Of a stretch of 64,000 nucleotides of DNA, positions 38,650 to 46,192 are shown piece by piece. The position numbers and the translations under genes are program-made. Numbering within the stretch: the first letter of the stretch is position 1; each line of letters starts with the position of its first letter. This DNA comes from Mesorhizobium jarvisii (GTDB lineage: Bacteria > Pseudomonadota > Alphaproteobacteria > Rhizobiales > Rhizobiaceae), in assembly GCF_003601985.1 (NCBI RefSeq), contig NZ_QZXA01000004.1, positions 186,001-250,000 of the forward strand, written 5' to 3'. The notes beneath the pieces were generated by a model, which worked only from the letters and a program-made list of their open reading frames with translations, did no database searches and had not been told where the DNA came from.

Positions 38650-38751
38650 TAGAGCAGTTCCAGGAAAAGTGTGAGCGGTTTTCCGCCTGGAATTGCGTCA
38701 AAACAAAGAGTTAGAGCGGTTCGCCGTTTCCATGAAACGGTGAAACGCTCT
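38650..38751. repeat. Mosaic of two short palindromic repeats
   Basis: First unit (38650-38712): TTCCAGG paired with CCTGGAA around AAAAGTGTGAGCGG, continuing AATTGCGTCAAAACAAAG. A related unit is at 55848-55911. Second unit (38713-38751): AGAGCGGTTCGCCGTTTC with an almost perfect inverted copy ending CGCTCT. It lies between the secreted protein gene and the HAD gene. Confidence 0.7.
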
Positions 38752-38791
38752 AGCACGGGTTCCAGCATCGTGCAGCCGTGCCGGAACCGGA

Positions 38792-39451
38792 TCAGTGGAT
38801 CGGCACCATCCCGGCCAGCTCGCGCATGTCGTCGAACAGGATGCCGCCGGCCTCGATCAGGCCATCTCGGTCGGAATAGGGGTCGCCATGATAGGAAAAC
38901 ACCCGCATGCCGGCGGCGATACCGGCCTGCGTCCCGGCGACGCTGTCCTCGATGACGATGCAGTCGACGGGCGCGAAGCCCATGGTCTTGGCCGCATGCA
39001 GGAACAGGTCGGGGAACGGCTTGCCGCGCCCGACCATGGTCGAGGAAAACATCGCATGTTCGAACAATGGCAACAGCCCGGTCTGGCCGAGCGTGATGTG
39101 CATCTTCGAAATCCTGGCCGAGGTGGCCACGCAATAGGGGATGCCGGCCGCGCGGACCGTCTCAATGAATTCCCGGACATAGGGGATCGCCTCGACGCCA
39201 TGGGAAAACAGGTCCGGCAGGCCGGCATTCCAGCGCTCGACGAAATCGGCGCCAAGCCGGACCTCGGTCGCCGCCTCGATCTCTTTCTGCACCGAAGCCA
39301 TGCTGCGGCCGGAGAAATTCTTGCGGCAATATTCGAAGCTTGTCGGATAGCCGGCAGCCGCCAACCATTCGGCGAGGCGTCGATTGGCGAGATTCTCCGT
39401 ATCGACGAGGATGCCGTCGCAGTCGAAGATAACCAGCTTTGGTATTTGCAT
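38792..39451 (-). CDS. HAD-family hydrolase (beta-phosphoglucomutase-like)
   Basis: 219 residues, subfamily IA. Motif I FDCDGILVDTE (Asp nucleophile and acid), motif II in YCVATSARIS, Lys motif III in GRGKPFPDLFLHAA, motif IV VIEDSVAG. The small helical cap is present. Such proteins hydrolyse or isomerise small phosphorylated sugars. Its ATG overlaps the dut stop codon (ATGA), so it is translated from the same message and might help clear nucleotide or sugar phosphates; that link is inferred. Confidence 0.92.
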   Translation of the reverse strand: MQIPKLVIFDCDGILVDTENLANRRLAEWLAAAGYPTSFEYCRKNFSGRSMASVQKEIEAATEVRLGADFVERWNAGLPDLFSHGVEAIPYVREFIETVRAAGIPYCVATSARISKMHITLGQTGLLPLFEHAMFSSTMVGRGKPFPDLFLHAAKTMGFAPVDCIVIEDSVAGTQAGIAAGMRVFSYHGDPYSDRDGLIEAGGILFDDMRELAGMVPIH

Positions 39452-39936
39452 CAGGCGGTGCCGGTCGATCCGAACCCGCCCGCACCACGCGCCGTGCCGC
39501 CAGCCAGCGAACGCTCTTCGACGGCCACCTGCGTCACCGCGGCGAAAACGATCTGGGCGATGCGCATGCCGCGCGTCACGGCAAAATCCTCGTCGCCGAG
39601 GTTGATCAAAAGCACCTTCACCTCGCCGCGATAGTCGCTGTCGACCGTGCCGGGGGAGTTGAGCACGGTGAGGCCATGCTTGAAGGCAAGGCCGGAGCGC
39701 GGCCGCACCTGGCCTTCCATGCCTTCGGGAATCTCCAGGATCAGCCCGGTCGGCACCAAAGCCCGTTTTCCCGGCAGGATCAGCAGCGGCCGGTCGTCGG
39801 GTACCGCCGCGCGAAGATCCATGCCGGCGGCGCCGGTGCTTTCGTAGGCGGGGAGGGGAAGTCCTTCAGCATGCGGCAATCTGACGAAGCCGACGGTCGG
39901 ACCGATGACGGAGGAGTTTTGGAGGGCTGCGCGCAT
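39451..39936 (-). CDS. dut: Deoxyuridine triphosphatase
   Basis: Hydrolyses dUTP to dUMP, preventing uracil incorporation into DNA. 161 residues, trimeric type. All five motifs are visible: AGMDLRA (1), RPRSGLA (2), [10 protein letters not shown] (3), [10 protein letters not shown] (4) and the C-terminal [11 protein letters not shown] (5). N-terminus [22 protein letters not shown]. First gene of a two-gene unit with the HAD hydrolase. Confidence 0.97.
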   Translation of the reverse strand: MRAALQNSSVIGPTVGFVRLPHAEGLPLPAYESTGAAGMDLRAAVPDDRPLLILPGKRALVPTGLILEIPEGMEGQVRPRSGLAFKHGLTVLNSPGTVDSDYRGEVKVLLINLGDEDFAVTRGMRIAQIVFAAVTQVAVEERSLAGGTARGAGGFGSTGTA

Positions 39937-40032
39937 AAAATCGATCCTATCGGCGCGATTGCCGATTCGGTCAATTCGCCCGCGCCGCTATCAACGGCTT
40001 TCTTTCAGGCATCACTGTGACCTGAGCACGCT

Positions 40033-40503
40033 TTAGCGCACTTCCATTGGAACAATTGTCGTCTCTTTGATCTCCTCCATGACGAAGGAGGCGGACACAT
40101 CGGACAGCGCCACCTTGGCGATCAGCCGCTGGTAGAGCCGGTCATAAGCCTTAACGTCGGCAACACGGGCACGCAGGACATAGTCGAGGTCGCCGGACAT
40201 GCGGTAGACGCCGGTGATCTCGGGAAGGCTGGTCACCGCCGCCCGAAACTTCTGCAACCAGTCGGGATCATGGTTGGACGTACGGACCAGGATGAACACC
40301 GAAAGGCCAAGCCCGAGCTTGTCGGCATCGACCAGCGCCACGCGGCCGGTGATGACGCCATCCTCCTCCAGCCGCTTGACGCGCCGCCAGCAGGCATTGC
40401 GCGACAACGCCACCCGTTCCGACAGCTGGTCGACCGACAACGTGCCGTCGCGTTGCAATTCGGCAAGCAGTTTTCGGTCTATTTCATCGATATCCAGCGC
40501 CAT
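40033..40503 (-). CDS. Lrp/AsnC-family transcriptional regulator
   Basis: 156 residues from ATG 40503; the frame runs upstream but lacks homology. N-terminal AsnC-type helix-turn-helix (LDEIDRKLLAELQRDGTLSVDQLSERVALSRNACWRRVKRLEEDGVI in outline) and C-terminal RAM/ligand-binding domain (about 70-150; DLDYVLRARVADVKAYDRL). Feast/famine regulators of this kind control amino-acid genes. It is divergent from the DUF6356 and amidotransferase genes, which are candidate targets. Confidence 0.93.
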   Translation of the reverse strand: MALDIDEIDRKLLAELQRDGTLSVDQLSERVALSRNACWRRVKRLEEDGVITGRVALVDADKLGLGLSVFILVRTSNHDPDWLQKFRAAVTSLPEITGVYRMSGDLDYVLRARVADVKAYDRLYQRLIAKVALSDVSASFVMEEIKETTIVPMEVR

Positions 40504-40616
40504 ATTGGGATTTTTGTCCCACGGAATGACAAAACACAAGGACATTTTGGGACCGATGAACCGACGAAGCGTGTCAGGATACTCATATCGGAACGCAAGC
40601 GCTGAAGGGGATCTCA

Positions 40617-40865
40617 ATGTCGGTCGCAAGCATGTTCACTTCTCACCCCGCCAAGGTCGGCGAAACCTATTTCGGCCATATGGCCTTTGCCGCCTGGTTC
40701 TCCTCGCGCCTGCTGCTGGCGGCGGGCGCCGCGCTCGTTCACGCTTTCTTGCCATTTCTCTTCGAGACTACCGCCAGCCGAATCGTCCGCGAGCTCTACG
40801 AACGGACGCACAACAGAGGCACACACGCGACCAAGGAGCCGGCGGGTCTCATGGATCGCGCCTAG
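40617..40865 (+). CDS. DUF6356-type small membrane protein (82 aa)
   Basis: MSVASMFTSHPAKVGETYFGH and a hydrophobic middle (FAAWFSSRLLLAAGAALVHAFLPFLF) are typical of a small conserved rhizobial family with one or two membrane helices and a basic tail. No function is known. It is 15 bp from the amidotransferase gene, likely the same message. Confidence 0.7.
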   Translation: MSVASMFTSHPAKVGETYFGHMAFAAWFSSRLLLAAGAALVHAFLPFLFETTASRIVRELYERTHNRGTHATKEPAGLMDRA

Positions 40866-40880
40866 AGGACGACAGAAGCG

Positions 40881-41681
40881 ATGTGCCGGTGGGCGGCCTA
40901 TCTCGGTGAAGCGGTCTTTCTTGAAGACATTCTCACGGCGCCCTGCCACTCGCTGATCGCCCAGAGCCATTGCGCCCAGGAAGCCAAGTCGCCGACCAAT
41001 GGCGACGGTTTCGGCCTCGCCTGGTATGGCGACCGGCCGCAGCCCGGCCTCTACCGCGACATCCTGCCGGCCTGGTCCGATCCCAATCTGAAGAGCCTGT
41101 GCCGGCAGATCAAATCCGGCCTGTTCCTCGCCCATGTGCGGGCCTCGACCGGCGGCGCCACCAGCCGCATGAACTGCCATCCCTTCATCTCCGGTCCCTG
41201 GTCGTTCATGCACAACGGCCAGATCGGCGGCTTTGAAAAGATCCGCCGCGCGCTGGAGAATTCGCTGTCCGACGCCGTCTTCGACCAGCGCGAAGGCACC
41301 ACCGATTCCGAACTGTTCTTCCTGCTGATGATCGACGAGGGATTGGCTGGCGACCCGCAAGGCGCGGTCTCGCGCGCCACTGCCCGTGTGCTCGACGCCT
41401 CGCGCCGCGCCGGCCTCGAACCGGCACTGAAACTCACCGCCGCCTTCTCGGACGGGCAGGCGCTGCACGCGGTGCGCTATGCCACCGACGCCCATGCACC
41501 GACGCTCTACACCTCCTCCTTGCGCAAAGGCGGCGGCCGCTGCATCGTCTCCGAACCTTTCGATCGCGAGGGTGGAGACTGGCAGGCGATCCCGCCGTCG
41601 AGCTTCGTCACCATGACTGGGGATGGCATGGCCATCCGTCCTTTCGCGCCCGCATCGGCCAGGCTGGCTGTGGCCGTCTAG
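40881..41681 (+). CDS. Class II glutamine amidotransferase (EgtC-like)
   Basis: 266 residues. The N-terminal nucleophile Cys2 follows the initiator Met (MCRWAAYLGE). Amidotransferase motifs: NGDGFGLAWYG, LAHVRASTGG, HPFISGPWSFMHNGQI, and TDSELFFLLM. The whole protein is the glutaminase-fold domain, without a synthetase partner domain. EgtC in ergothioneine synthesis is similar, but no egt genes are nearby, so a gamma-glutamyl hydrolase role on another substrate is equally possible. Confidence 0.87.
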   Translation: MCRWAAYLGEAVFLEDILTAPCHSLIAQSHCAQEAKSPTNGDGFGLAWYGDRPQPGLYRDILPAWSDPNLKSLCRQIKSGLFLAHVRASTGGATSRMNCHPFISGPWSFMHNGQIGGFEKIRRALENSLSDAVFDQREGTTDSELFFLLMIDEGLAGDPQGAVSRATARVLDASRRAGLEPALKLTAAFSDGQALHAVRYATDAHAPTLYTSSLRKGGGRCIVSEPFDREGGDWQAIPPSSFVTMTGDGMAIRPFAPASARLAVAV

Positions 41682-41708
41682 TCGCACTTGCAGCTACGCC
41701 GGGGGCCA

Positions 41709-41868
41709 GCGCCCCCCCTCTGTCCTCCCGGACATCTTCCCCACGGGGGGAGATCGGATGTCGCGACGGCTTTCGCCAATCTCCAACGTTGCAAGACTGA
41801 GCGAAGCGCCGAAGCTGCTAATCTCCCACTTGTGGGGTAGATGTCCGGCAGGACAGAGGGGGGGCGCC
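41709..41868. repeat. Palindromic intergenic element, about 160 bp
   Basis: The arms are near-perfect inverted copies: GCGCCCCCCCTCTGTCCT then CCGGACATCT on the left, AGATGTCCGG then AGGACAGAGG on the right. A central CTTTCGCC/TGAGCGAAGC part differs from the three RIME-like copies, so this is another repeat family. It fills most of the 321-bp gap between the amidotransferase and the amidase; nothing else is visible there. Confidence 0.8.
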
Positions 41869-42002
41869 GTAGAGTACCGACCTCAACAGACGGCCGGCGC
41901 AATTCCGATCAAACGCAGCCAAGCTCCGAATGCTCAACTCCGCTTGAAGTCGTGCCGCTGTCCGCCATTTTCCAACCAAGCGGCCAAGCCGGAGCCTTGA
42001 TC

Positions 42003-43376
42003 ATGAATCCCGTCTTCTCCTCAACCGTCGAACTCGCCGCCGCCATCGCTCGGCGCAAAATCTCCGCCGTCGAAGCACTCGATGCCCATCTGGCGCAGAT
42101 CGACCGGCACAATGAAGGCGTCAACGCAGTCATCTCGCTCGACAGGGAGGGCGCGTGCGAACGCGCAAAGAAGGCCGACGCGGCACTCGCGCGCGGCGCC
42201 ACGCCCGGGCCGCTGCATGGCGTTCCCTTCACGCTGAAGGACATGCACAAAACCGTCGGCATGAAAACCACGGTCGGCTTCCCGCCCTTCGCCGACTATG
42301 TCGCGAGCCACGACAGCCCGGTCGTTGCGAGACTGAAGGCGGCCGGCGGTGTGCTGATGGCCAAGACCAATGTCGCCACCATGCTGTCGGACTGGCAGTC
42401 GGACAATCCGCTGTTCGGGCGCACCAGCAATCCATGGAACCTTGAGCGTACGGCGGGCGGCTCCAGCGGCGGCGCCGCGGCGGCGGTCGCGGCCGGCATG
42501 ACGCCGTTCGATGTCGGCACCGACATGCAGGATTCAATCCGGCTGCCGGCCGCCTTCTGCGGCGTCTATGGCCTGAAGCCGACCGAACACCGCGTCTCGC
42601 TGGCCGGCGCCTTCCCAAATCCTGGCAATGCCGAACGCAGCGTGCGGCTGATGTCCTGCCTCGGCCCGCTGGCGCGCGGCGTGGATGACCTGTCGCTGGT
42701 CTATCAAATCATCGCCGGGCCGGATGGGCGTGACGCCGATCTGGCGCCGGTGCCGATCGAGACCACGCCGAAGCTCGACCTGAAGACATTGCGCATTGCC
42801 TTCGCGCCGTCCTTCTCCGGCTTGCCGGTAGCCGGCGCTATCGGCGTCGCGGTCGAAAACCTCGCAAGTCAGTTGCAATCGGCCGGCGCCCTCGTCGCGG
42901 AAGCGAAACTGCATAAGCTCGACCTGCACGACGATCTCGCACAGGGCGGCGCGCTGATCGGCATGATGATGGAGGCCGCACAGCCGGAGCCGCCGGAGCG
43001 ACCGACACCGATCTCGCGCTGGTTCAAAGCGCTCGCCCGCCGCGACACATCCATTCTCGCCTGGGATCGGTTTTTCGACGACTGGGATGCGCTGCTTTGC
43101 CCGGTGGCCATGACCGCGGCCTTCTCGCATTGCGAGCCGGGCACGCCGATCAAGGTCGACGGCAAGGATCAGGACTACTGGATGCTGCCGGCCTATGGCG
43201 CCGTTTTCAACTACAGCGGCCATCCGGCGCTTTCCATGCCATGCGGAGAAGATCGCGACGGCCTGCCGATCGGCCTGCAACTGGTCGGCAAACGCTGGTC
43301 GGAGGCGCGGCTGCTTGGTGTCGCTGCGGCCATTGAGCCGCTTACCGGGGGCTTTCGCCGCCCGCCGGCTTATTGA
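42003..43376 (+). CDS. Amidase (amidase signature family)
   Basis: 457 residues from ATG 42003; a longer frame begins inside the repeat and is rejected. Catalytic Ser-Ser-Lys triad: Lys79 (GVPFTLKDMHKT), Ser154 (AGGSSGG), and nucleophile Ser178 (DMQDSIRLPA). The two residues before Ser178 are Gln-Asp instead of the usual Gly-Gly or Gly. The family hydrolyses aryl- or aliphatic amides. The 3' end overlaps the convergent oxidase gene by 7 bp. Confidence 0.88.
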   Translation: MNPVFSSTVELAAAIARRKISAVEALDAHLAQIDRHNEGVNAVISLDREGACERAKKADAALARGATPGPLHGVPFTLKDMHKTVGMKTTVGFPPFADYVASHDSPVVARLKAAGGVLMAKTNVATMLSDWQSDNPLFGRTSNPWNLERTAGGSSGGAAAAVAAGMTPFDVGTDMQDSIRLPAAFCGVYGLKPTEHRVSLAGAFPNPGNAERSVRLMSCLGPLARGVDDLSLVYQIIAGPDGRDADLAPVPIETTPKLDLKTLRIAFAPSFSGLPVAGAIGVAVENLASQLQSAGALVAEAKLHKLDLHDDLAQGGALIGMMMEAAQPEPPERPTPISRWFKALARRDTSILAWDRFFDDWDALLCPVAMTAAFSHCEPGTPIKVDGKDQDYWMLPAYGAVFNYSGHPALSMPCGEDRDGLPIGLQLVGKRWSEARLLGVAAAIEPLTGGFRRPPAY

Positions 43377-44443
43377 GCAAAGCGCGACAGCCCATAGGGC
43401 GCCAGCAGCGGGTCGCGCTCGCCGTCGAGGATTTCCCTGGCCGCAAACAGGCCGACGGCCGGCGCCAGCGTGATGCCCGAATGCATGACCGCGACATAGA
43501 GCCCGCCCATGCCCTCGGCGCGGCCGATGATCGGAAAGCCGTCGATCGGATGGGGGCGGTAGCCGATGGTGTGGAAATCGAGTTCCAGTCCCTCGGCGCC
43601 GCGCAACGCCGCCTTCGTCACCGCGAACAGGTCGCGCGCCGTCGCTTCGGGGTTCTGGCCGGGATCGCCGCCGGCGAAATCCGAGCCGGCGATGATGCGG
43701 CCCTCGGCCGTCTGGCGCACATGCAGCCTCTCGGCGTGCACCAGGCCGTTGAGCAGCTTCTTGTGGGGCCGCGAATGGACGATCAGGCCGGGCGGCGTTT
43801 CGATCGGCAGCTTGATGCCGGCCGTCGCGGCGATGTCGGGAGAGCCGACGCCAGCGGCGATCACCACCTCGTCGGCGGCAATCAGCCCATGCGACGTGTC
43901 CACGCCGGTCGTCCTGCCGTTGGCCTGGGCCAGCGCCGAGACCGTGCTGGCAATGACCCCCGCGCCATGCCGTTCGGCATCCGCCAGCAAGGCCCTGGCC
44001 GTCGCAACCGGCTCGGCCACGCCTTCCTCCGCGACATAAACAGCGAATTCAGGAGGCTCGACGAGGTTGGGTTCGATTTGCGCCGCCCGCTCGCGGCCAA
44101 CGCGTTCGATGCCGTAGCCCCATGAAGAATGTTCGGCCGCGTAGGCTTCGAGCCGGTCGGCCGGCAGGTCCCAGCATAGCCCGCCGCACCAGGCGAGCGG
44201 CAGCCCAGGCAACTCGTTCGCCAGTCGCCTCCACTCGGCCATGGCGCGGGTGCGCAGCCGGAAATAGATTTCGGGGTTACCCCAGCTGGCGTTGATCCAG
44301 GCAAACGAATTGGGCGTCGCGACACCACCCGCGCCGCTTTCGGAAATGACCGTGACCTGCGCTCCTGCCCTGGTCAGATGCCAGGCGATCGAGGCGCCGA
44401 TAATGCCGGCGCCTATGACGATCACTTGTTTCACCGCAGCCAT
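43370..44443 (-). CDS. FAD-dependent oxidoreductase, D-amino-acid-oxidase/glycine-oxidase type
   Basis: 357 residues from ATG 44443 with ribosome site AAAGGAG. N-terminal Rossmann dinucleotide motif VIVIGAGIIGASIAWHLTRAGAQV (GxGxxG), DAO fold throughout, and C-terminal FIGRAEGM-type flavin segment (FPIIGRAEGMGGLYVAVMH, about 318-336). It probably oxidises an amine or amino acid. It is transcribed away from the TetR gene, and the 126-bp shared gap holds a perfect TetR-type palindrome, so both genes may be repressed together. Confidence 0.88.
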   Translation of the reverse strand: MAAVKQVIVIGAGIIGASIAWHLTRAGAQVTVISESGAGGVATPNSFAWINASWGNPEIYFRLRTRAMAEWRRLANELPGLPLAWCGGLCWDLPADRLEAYAAEHSSWGYGIERVGRERAAQIEPNLVEPPEFAVYVAEEGVAEPVATARALLADAERHGAGVIASTVSALAQANGRTTGVDTSHGLIAADEVVIAAGVGSPDIAATAGIKLPIETPPGLIVHSRPHKKLLNGLVHAERLHVRQTAEGRIIAGSDFAGGDPGQNPEATARDLFAVTKAALRGAEGLELDFHTIGYRPHPIDGFPIIGRAEGMGGLYVAVMHSGITLAPAVGLFAAREILDGERDPLLAPYGLSRFAQ

Positions 44444-44535
44444 GTTCACTCCTTTACCTGTTGTCCGCCGAGGACGCTCTTGCAGTGCCACCCCATTCGT
44501 CGCTTGCCAACATCGGACACGGTAAAAATATGCGC

Positions 44536-44563
44536 TTGACATCAATACGTACGTACGTATTAT
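44536..44563 (+). promoter_or_regulatory. TetR gene promoter overlapping an 18-bp perfect operator
   Basis: -35 TTGACA (44536-44541), 16-bp spacer, -10 TATTAT (44558-44563). The spacer and -10 are covered by the perfect palindrome AATACGTACGTACGTATT (44544-44561), a textbook repressor site. The predicted transcript start is at or within a base or two of ATG 44570, so the mRNA may be leaderless. Confidence 0.75.
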
Positions 44564-44569
44564 TTGAAC

Positions 44570-45166
44570 ATGGCTAGACAATCACTCCGCGAAAAACTTC
44601 TCGACGCCGGTTTCCGGACCATCTGGAATTCAGGTTATGCCGCCGCTGGCGTGCGCGACATCGTTGCCGCCGCCGACGCCCGGCCGGGATCCTTCACCAA
44701 CCATTTCGCCTCCAAGGAGGCGTTCGTCGGCGAAGTGCTGGACCGCTACTTCACCTATGTCAGCGGGCTGGTCGAGGCTGCGCTGGCGCAGGACGGCACG
44801 CCGCCCATAGGCAGGCTGCGCCGCTACCTCGACGTCATCACCTCGAAGCTCGAGGCGCATGACTGGGCGCGCGGCTGCATGATCGGCAATCTCAGCCTTG
44901 AGACAGCCGTGCACAGCGAGCCGTTGCGTTTGCAGCTCGTCGCCATCTTCGAGCGCTGGCGCCAGCCATTCGCCGTCTGCATCGCCGAAGGCCAGGCGGC
45001 CGGCGACATCGCCAAGACCTTCGAGGCCGAGGACCTCGCCGACTTCCTGCTGTCGTCCTGGCAGGGCGCCATGCTGCGCATGAAGGTTGAGCGCAGCCCC
45101 GAACCGCTCGAGCGGTTCAAGAAAGTCATCTTCAGCACGGTGTTTGCAAAGGAGCCGACCCCATGA
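44570..45166 (+). CDS. TetR-family transcriptional regulator
   Basis: 198 residues from ATG 44570. N-terminal TetR helix-turn-helix (REKLLDAGFRTIWNSGYAAAGVRDIVAAADARPGSFTNHFASKEAF in outline, about 6-50) followed by an all-helical ligand domain. No Shine-Dalgarno precedes the ATG. Its TGA overlaps the ATG of the dehalogenase gene (ATGA), so the two are translationally coupled. It likely represses its own operon through the palindrome upstream, responding to a halogenated or related effector. Confidence 0.93.
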   Translation: MARQSLREKLLDAGFRTIWNSGYAAAGVRDIVAAADARPGSFTNHFASKEAFVGEVLDRYFTYVSGLVEAALAQDGTPPIGRLRRYLDVITSKLEAHDWARGCMIGNLSLETAVHSEPLRLQLVAIFERWRQPFAVCIAEGQAAGDIAKTFEAEDLADFLLSSWQGAMLRMKVERSPEPLERFKKVIFSTVFAKEPTP

Positions 45167-46092
45167 GTTCGAAAGCCAACCCGCCTCAGCCGGTCGCCAC
45201 CGCGCCGAGACGCTTGCAGATTCCCGCACTCGATTCGACCATGTCCTATGTCGAGGCGGGAGCGTCCGGCCCGACCGTGCTGTTCCTGCACGGCAACCCG
45301 ACCTCGTCCCATATCTGGCGCAACATCATCCCGCATGTCGCCCCGTTCGGCCGCTGCATCGCGCCTGACCTGATCGGCTATGGCCAGTCCGGCAAGCCCG
45401 ATATCGACTATCGCTTCTTCGACCATGTCCGCTATCTCGATGCTTTCCTCGACGCGCTCGACATCAGGGATGTTGTGCTGGTCGCGCAGGATTGGGGCAC
45501 GGCCCTTGCCTTCCATCTCGCGGCAAGGCGGCCGCAGCGCATCCTCGGCCTCGCCTTCATGGAATTCATCCGGCCCTTCGAGCGCTGGGAGGATTTTCAC
45601 CAGCGCCCGCAAGCCCGCGAAATGTTCAAGGCGCTCCGCACGCCCGGCGTCGGCGAAAAGCTGGTCCTGGAAGACAATGTCTTCGTCGAGAAAGTGCTGC
45701 CGGCCTCGGTGCTGCGCACGATGAGTGACGACGAGATGGACGCTTACCGGGCACCGTTCCCGACGCTGCAATCGCGCAAGCCGGTGCTGCGCCTGCCCCG
45801 GGAAATGCCCATCGAAGGCCGGCCCGCCGACGTTGCTGCCATCAGCCAGCACGACCATCGCGCGCTGCGGCTGTCCACCTATCCGAAACTGCTGTTCGCG
45901 GGCGATCCGGGCGCGCTGATCGGGCCGCAGGCCGCGCGCGAATTCGCGGCCGGTTTGAAGAACTGCGGTTTCATCAATCTCGGGCCTGGTGCGCACTATC
46001 TGCAGGAGGATCATGCCGACGCGATAGGCGGCGCCATCGCCAGCTGGCTTCCGGAGGTCGTTTTGGCGAACCGGATGGGCGAGCTGGCCTGA
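45163..46092 (+). CDS. dhaA: Haloalkane dehalogenase (DmlA/DhaA type)
   Basis: 309-residue alpha/beta hydrolase that replaces a halide by hydroxyl. Catalytic residues: oxyanion/halide Asn45 (HGNPTSSHIWRN), nucleophile Asp110 and halide-binding Trp111 (VAQDWGTA), acid Glu134 (MEFIRPF), base His278 (GAHYLQED). The Asp-His-Glu arrangement marks the HLD-II subfamily, to which the characterised Mesorhizobium loti enzyme DmlA belongs. Cap domain about residues 140-215. Second gene of the TetR operon. Confidence 0.93.
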   Translation: MSSKANPPQPVATAPRRLQIPALDSTMSYVEAGASGPTVLFLHGNPTSSHIWRNIIPHVAPFGRCIAPDLIGYGQSGKPDIDYRFFDHVRYLDAFLDALDIRDVVLVAQDWGTALAFHLAARRPQRILGLAFMEFIRPFERWEDFHQRPQAREMFKALRTPGVGEKLVLEDNVFVEKVLPASVLRTMSDDEMDAYRAPFPTLQSRKPVLRLPREMPIEGRPADVAAISQHDHRALRLSTYPKLLFAGDPGALIGPQAAREFAAGLKNCGFINLGPGAHYLQEDHADAIGGAIASWLPEVVLANRMGELA

Positions 46093-46192
46093 GGCAAGCC
46101 ATGGCATCCGGGGGCGTCCGCGCCGCCGGACCGGTCGACAGCCCGGCACTACGCTGCTAGAAGCCCGGCCTGTCACACGGAAATCCCAGAGA

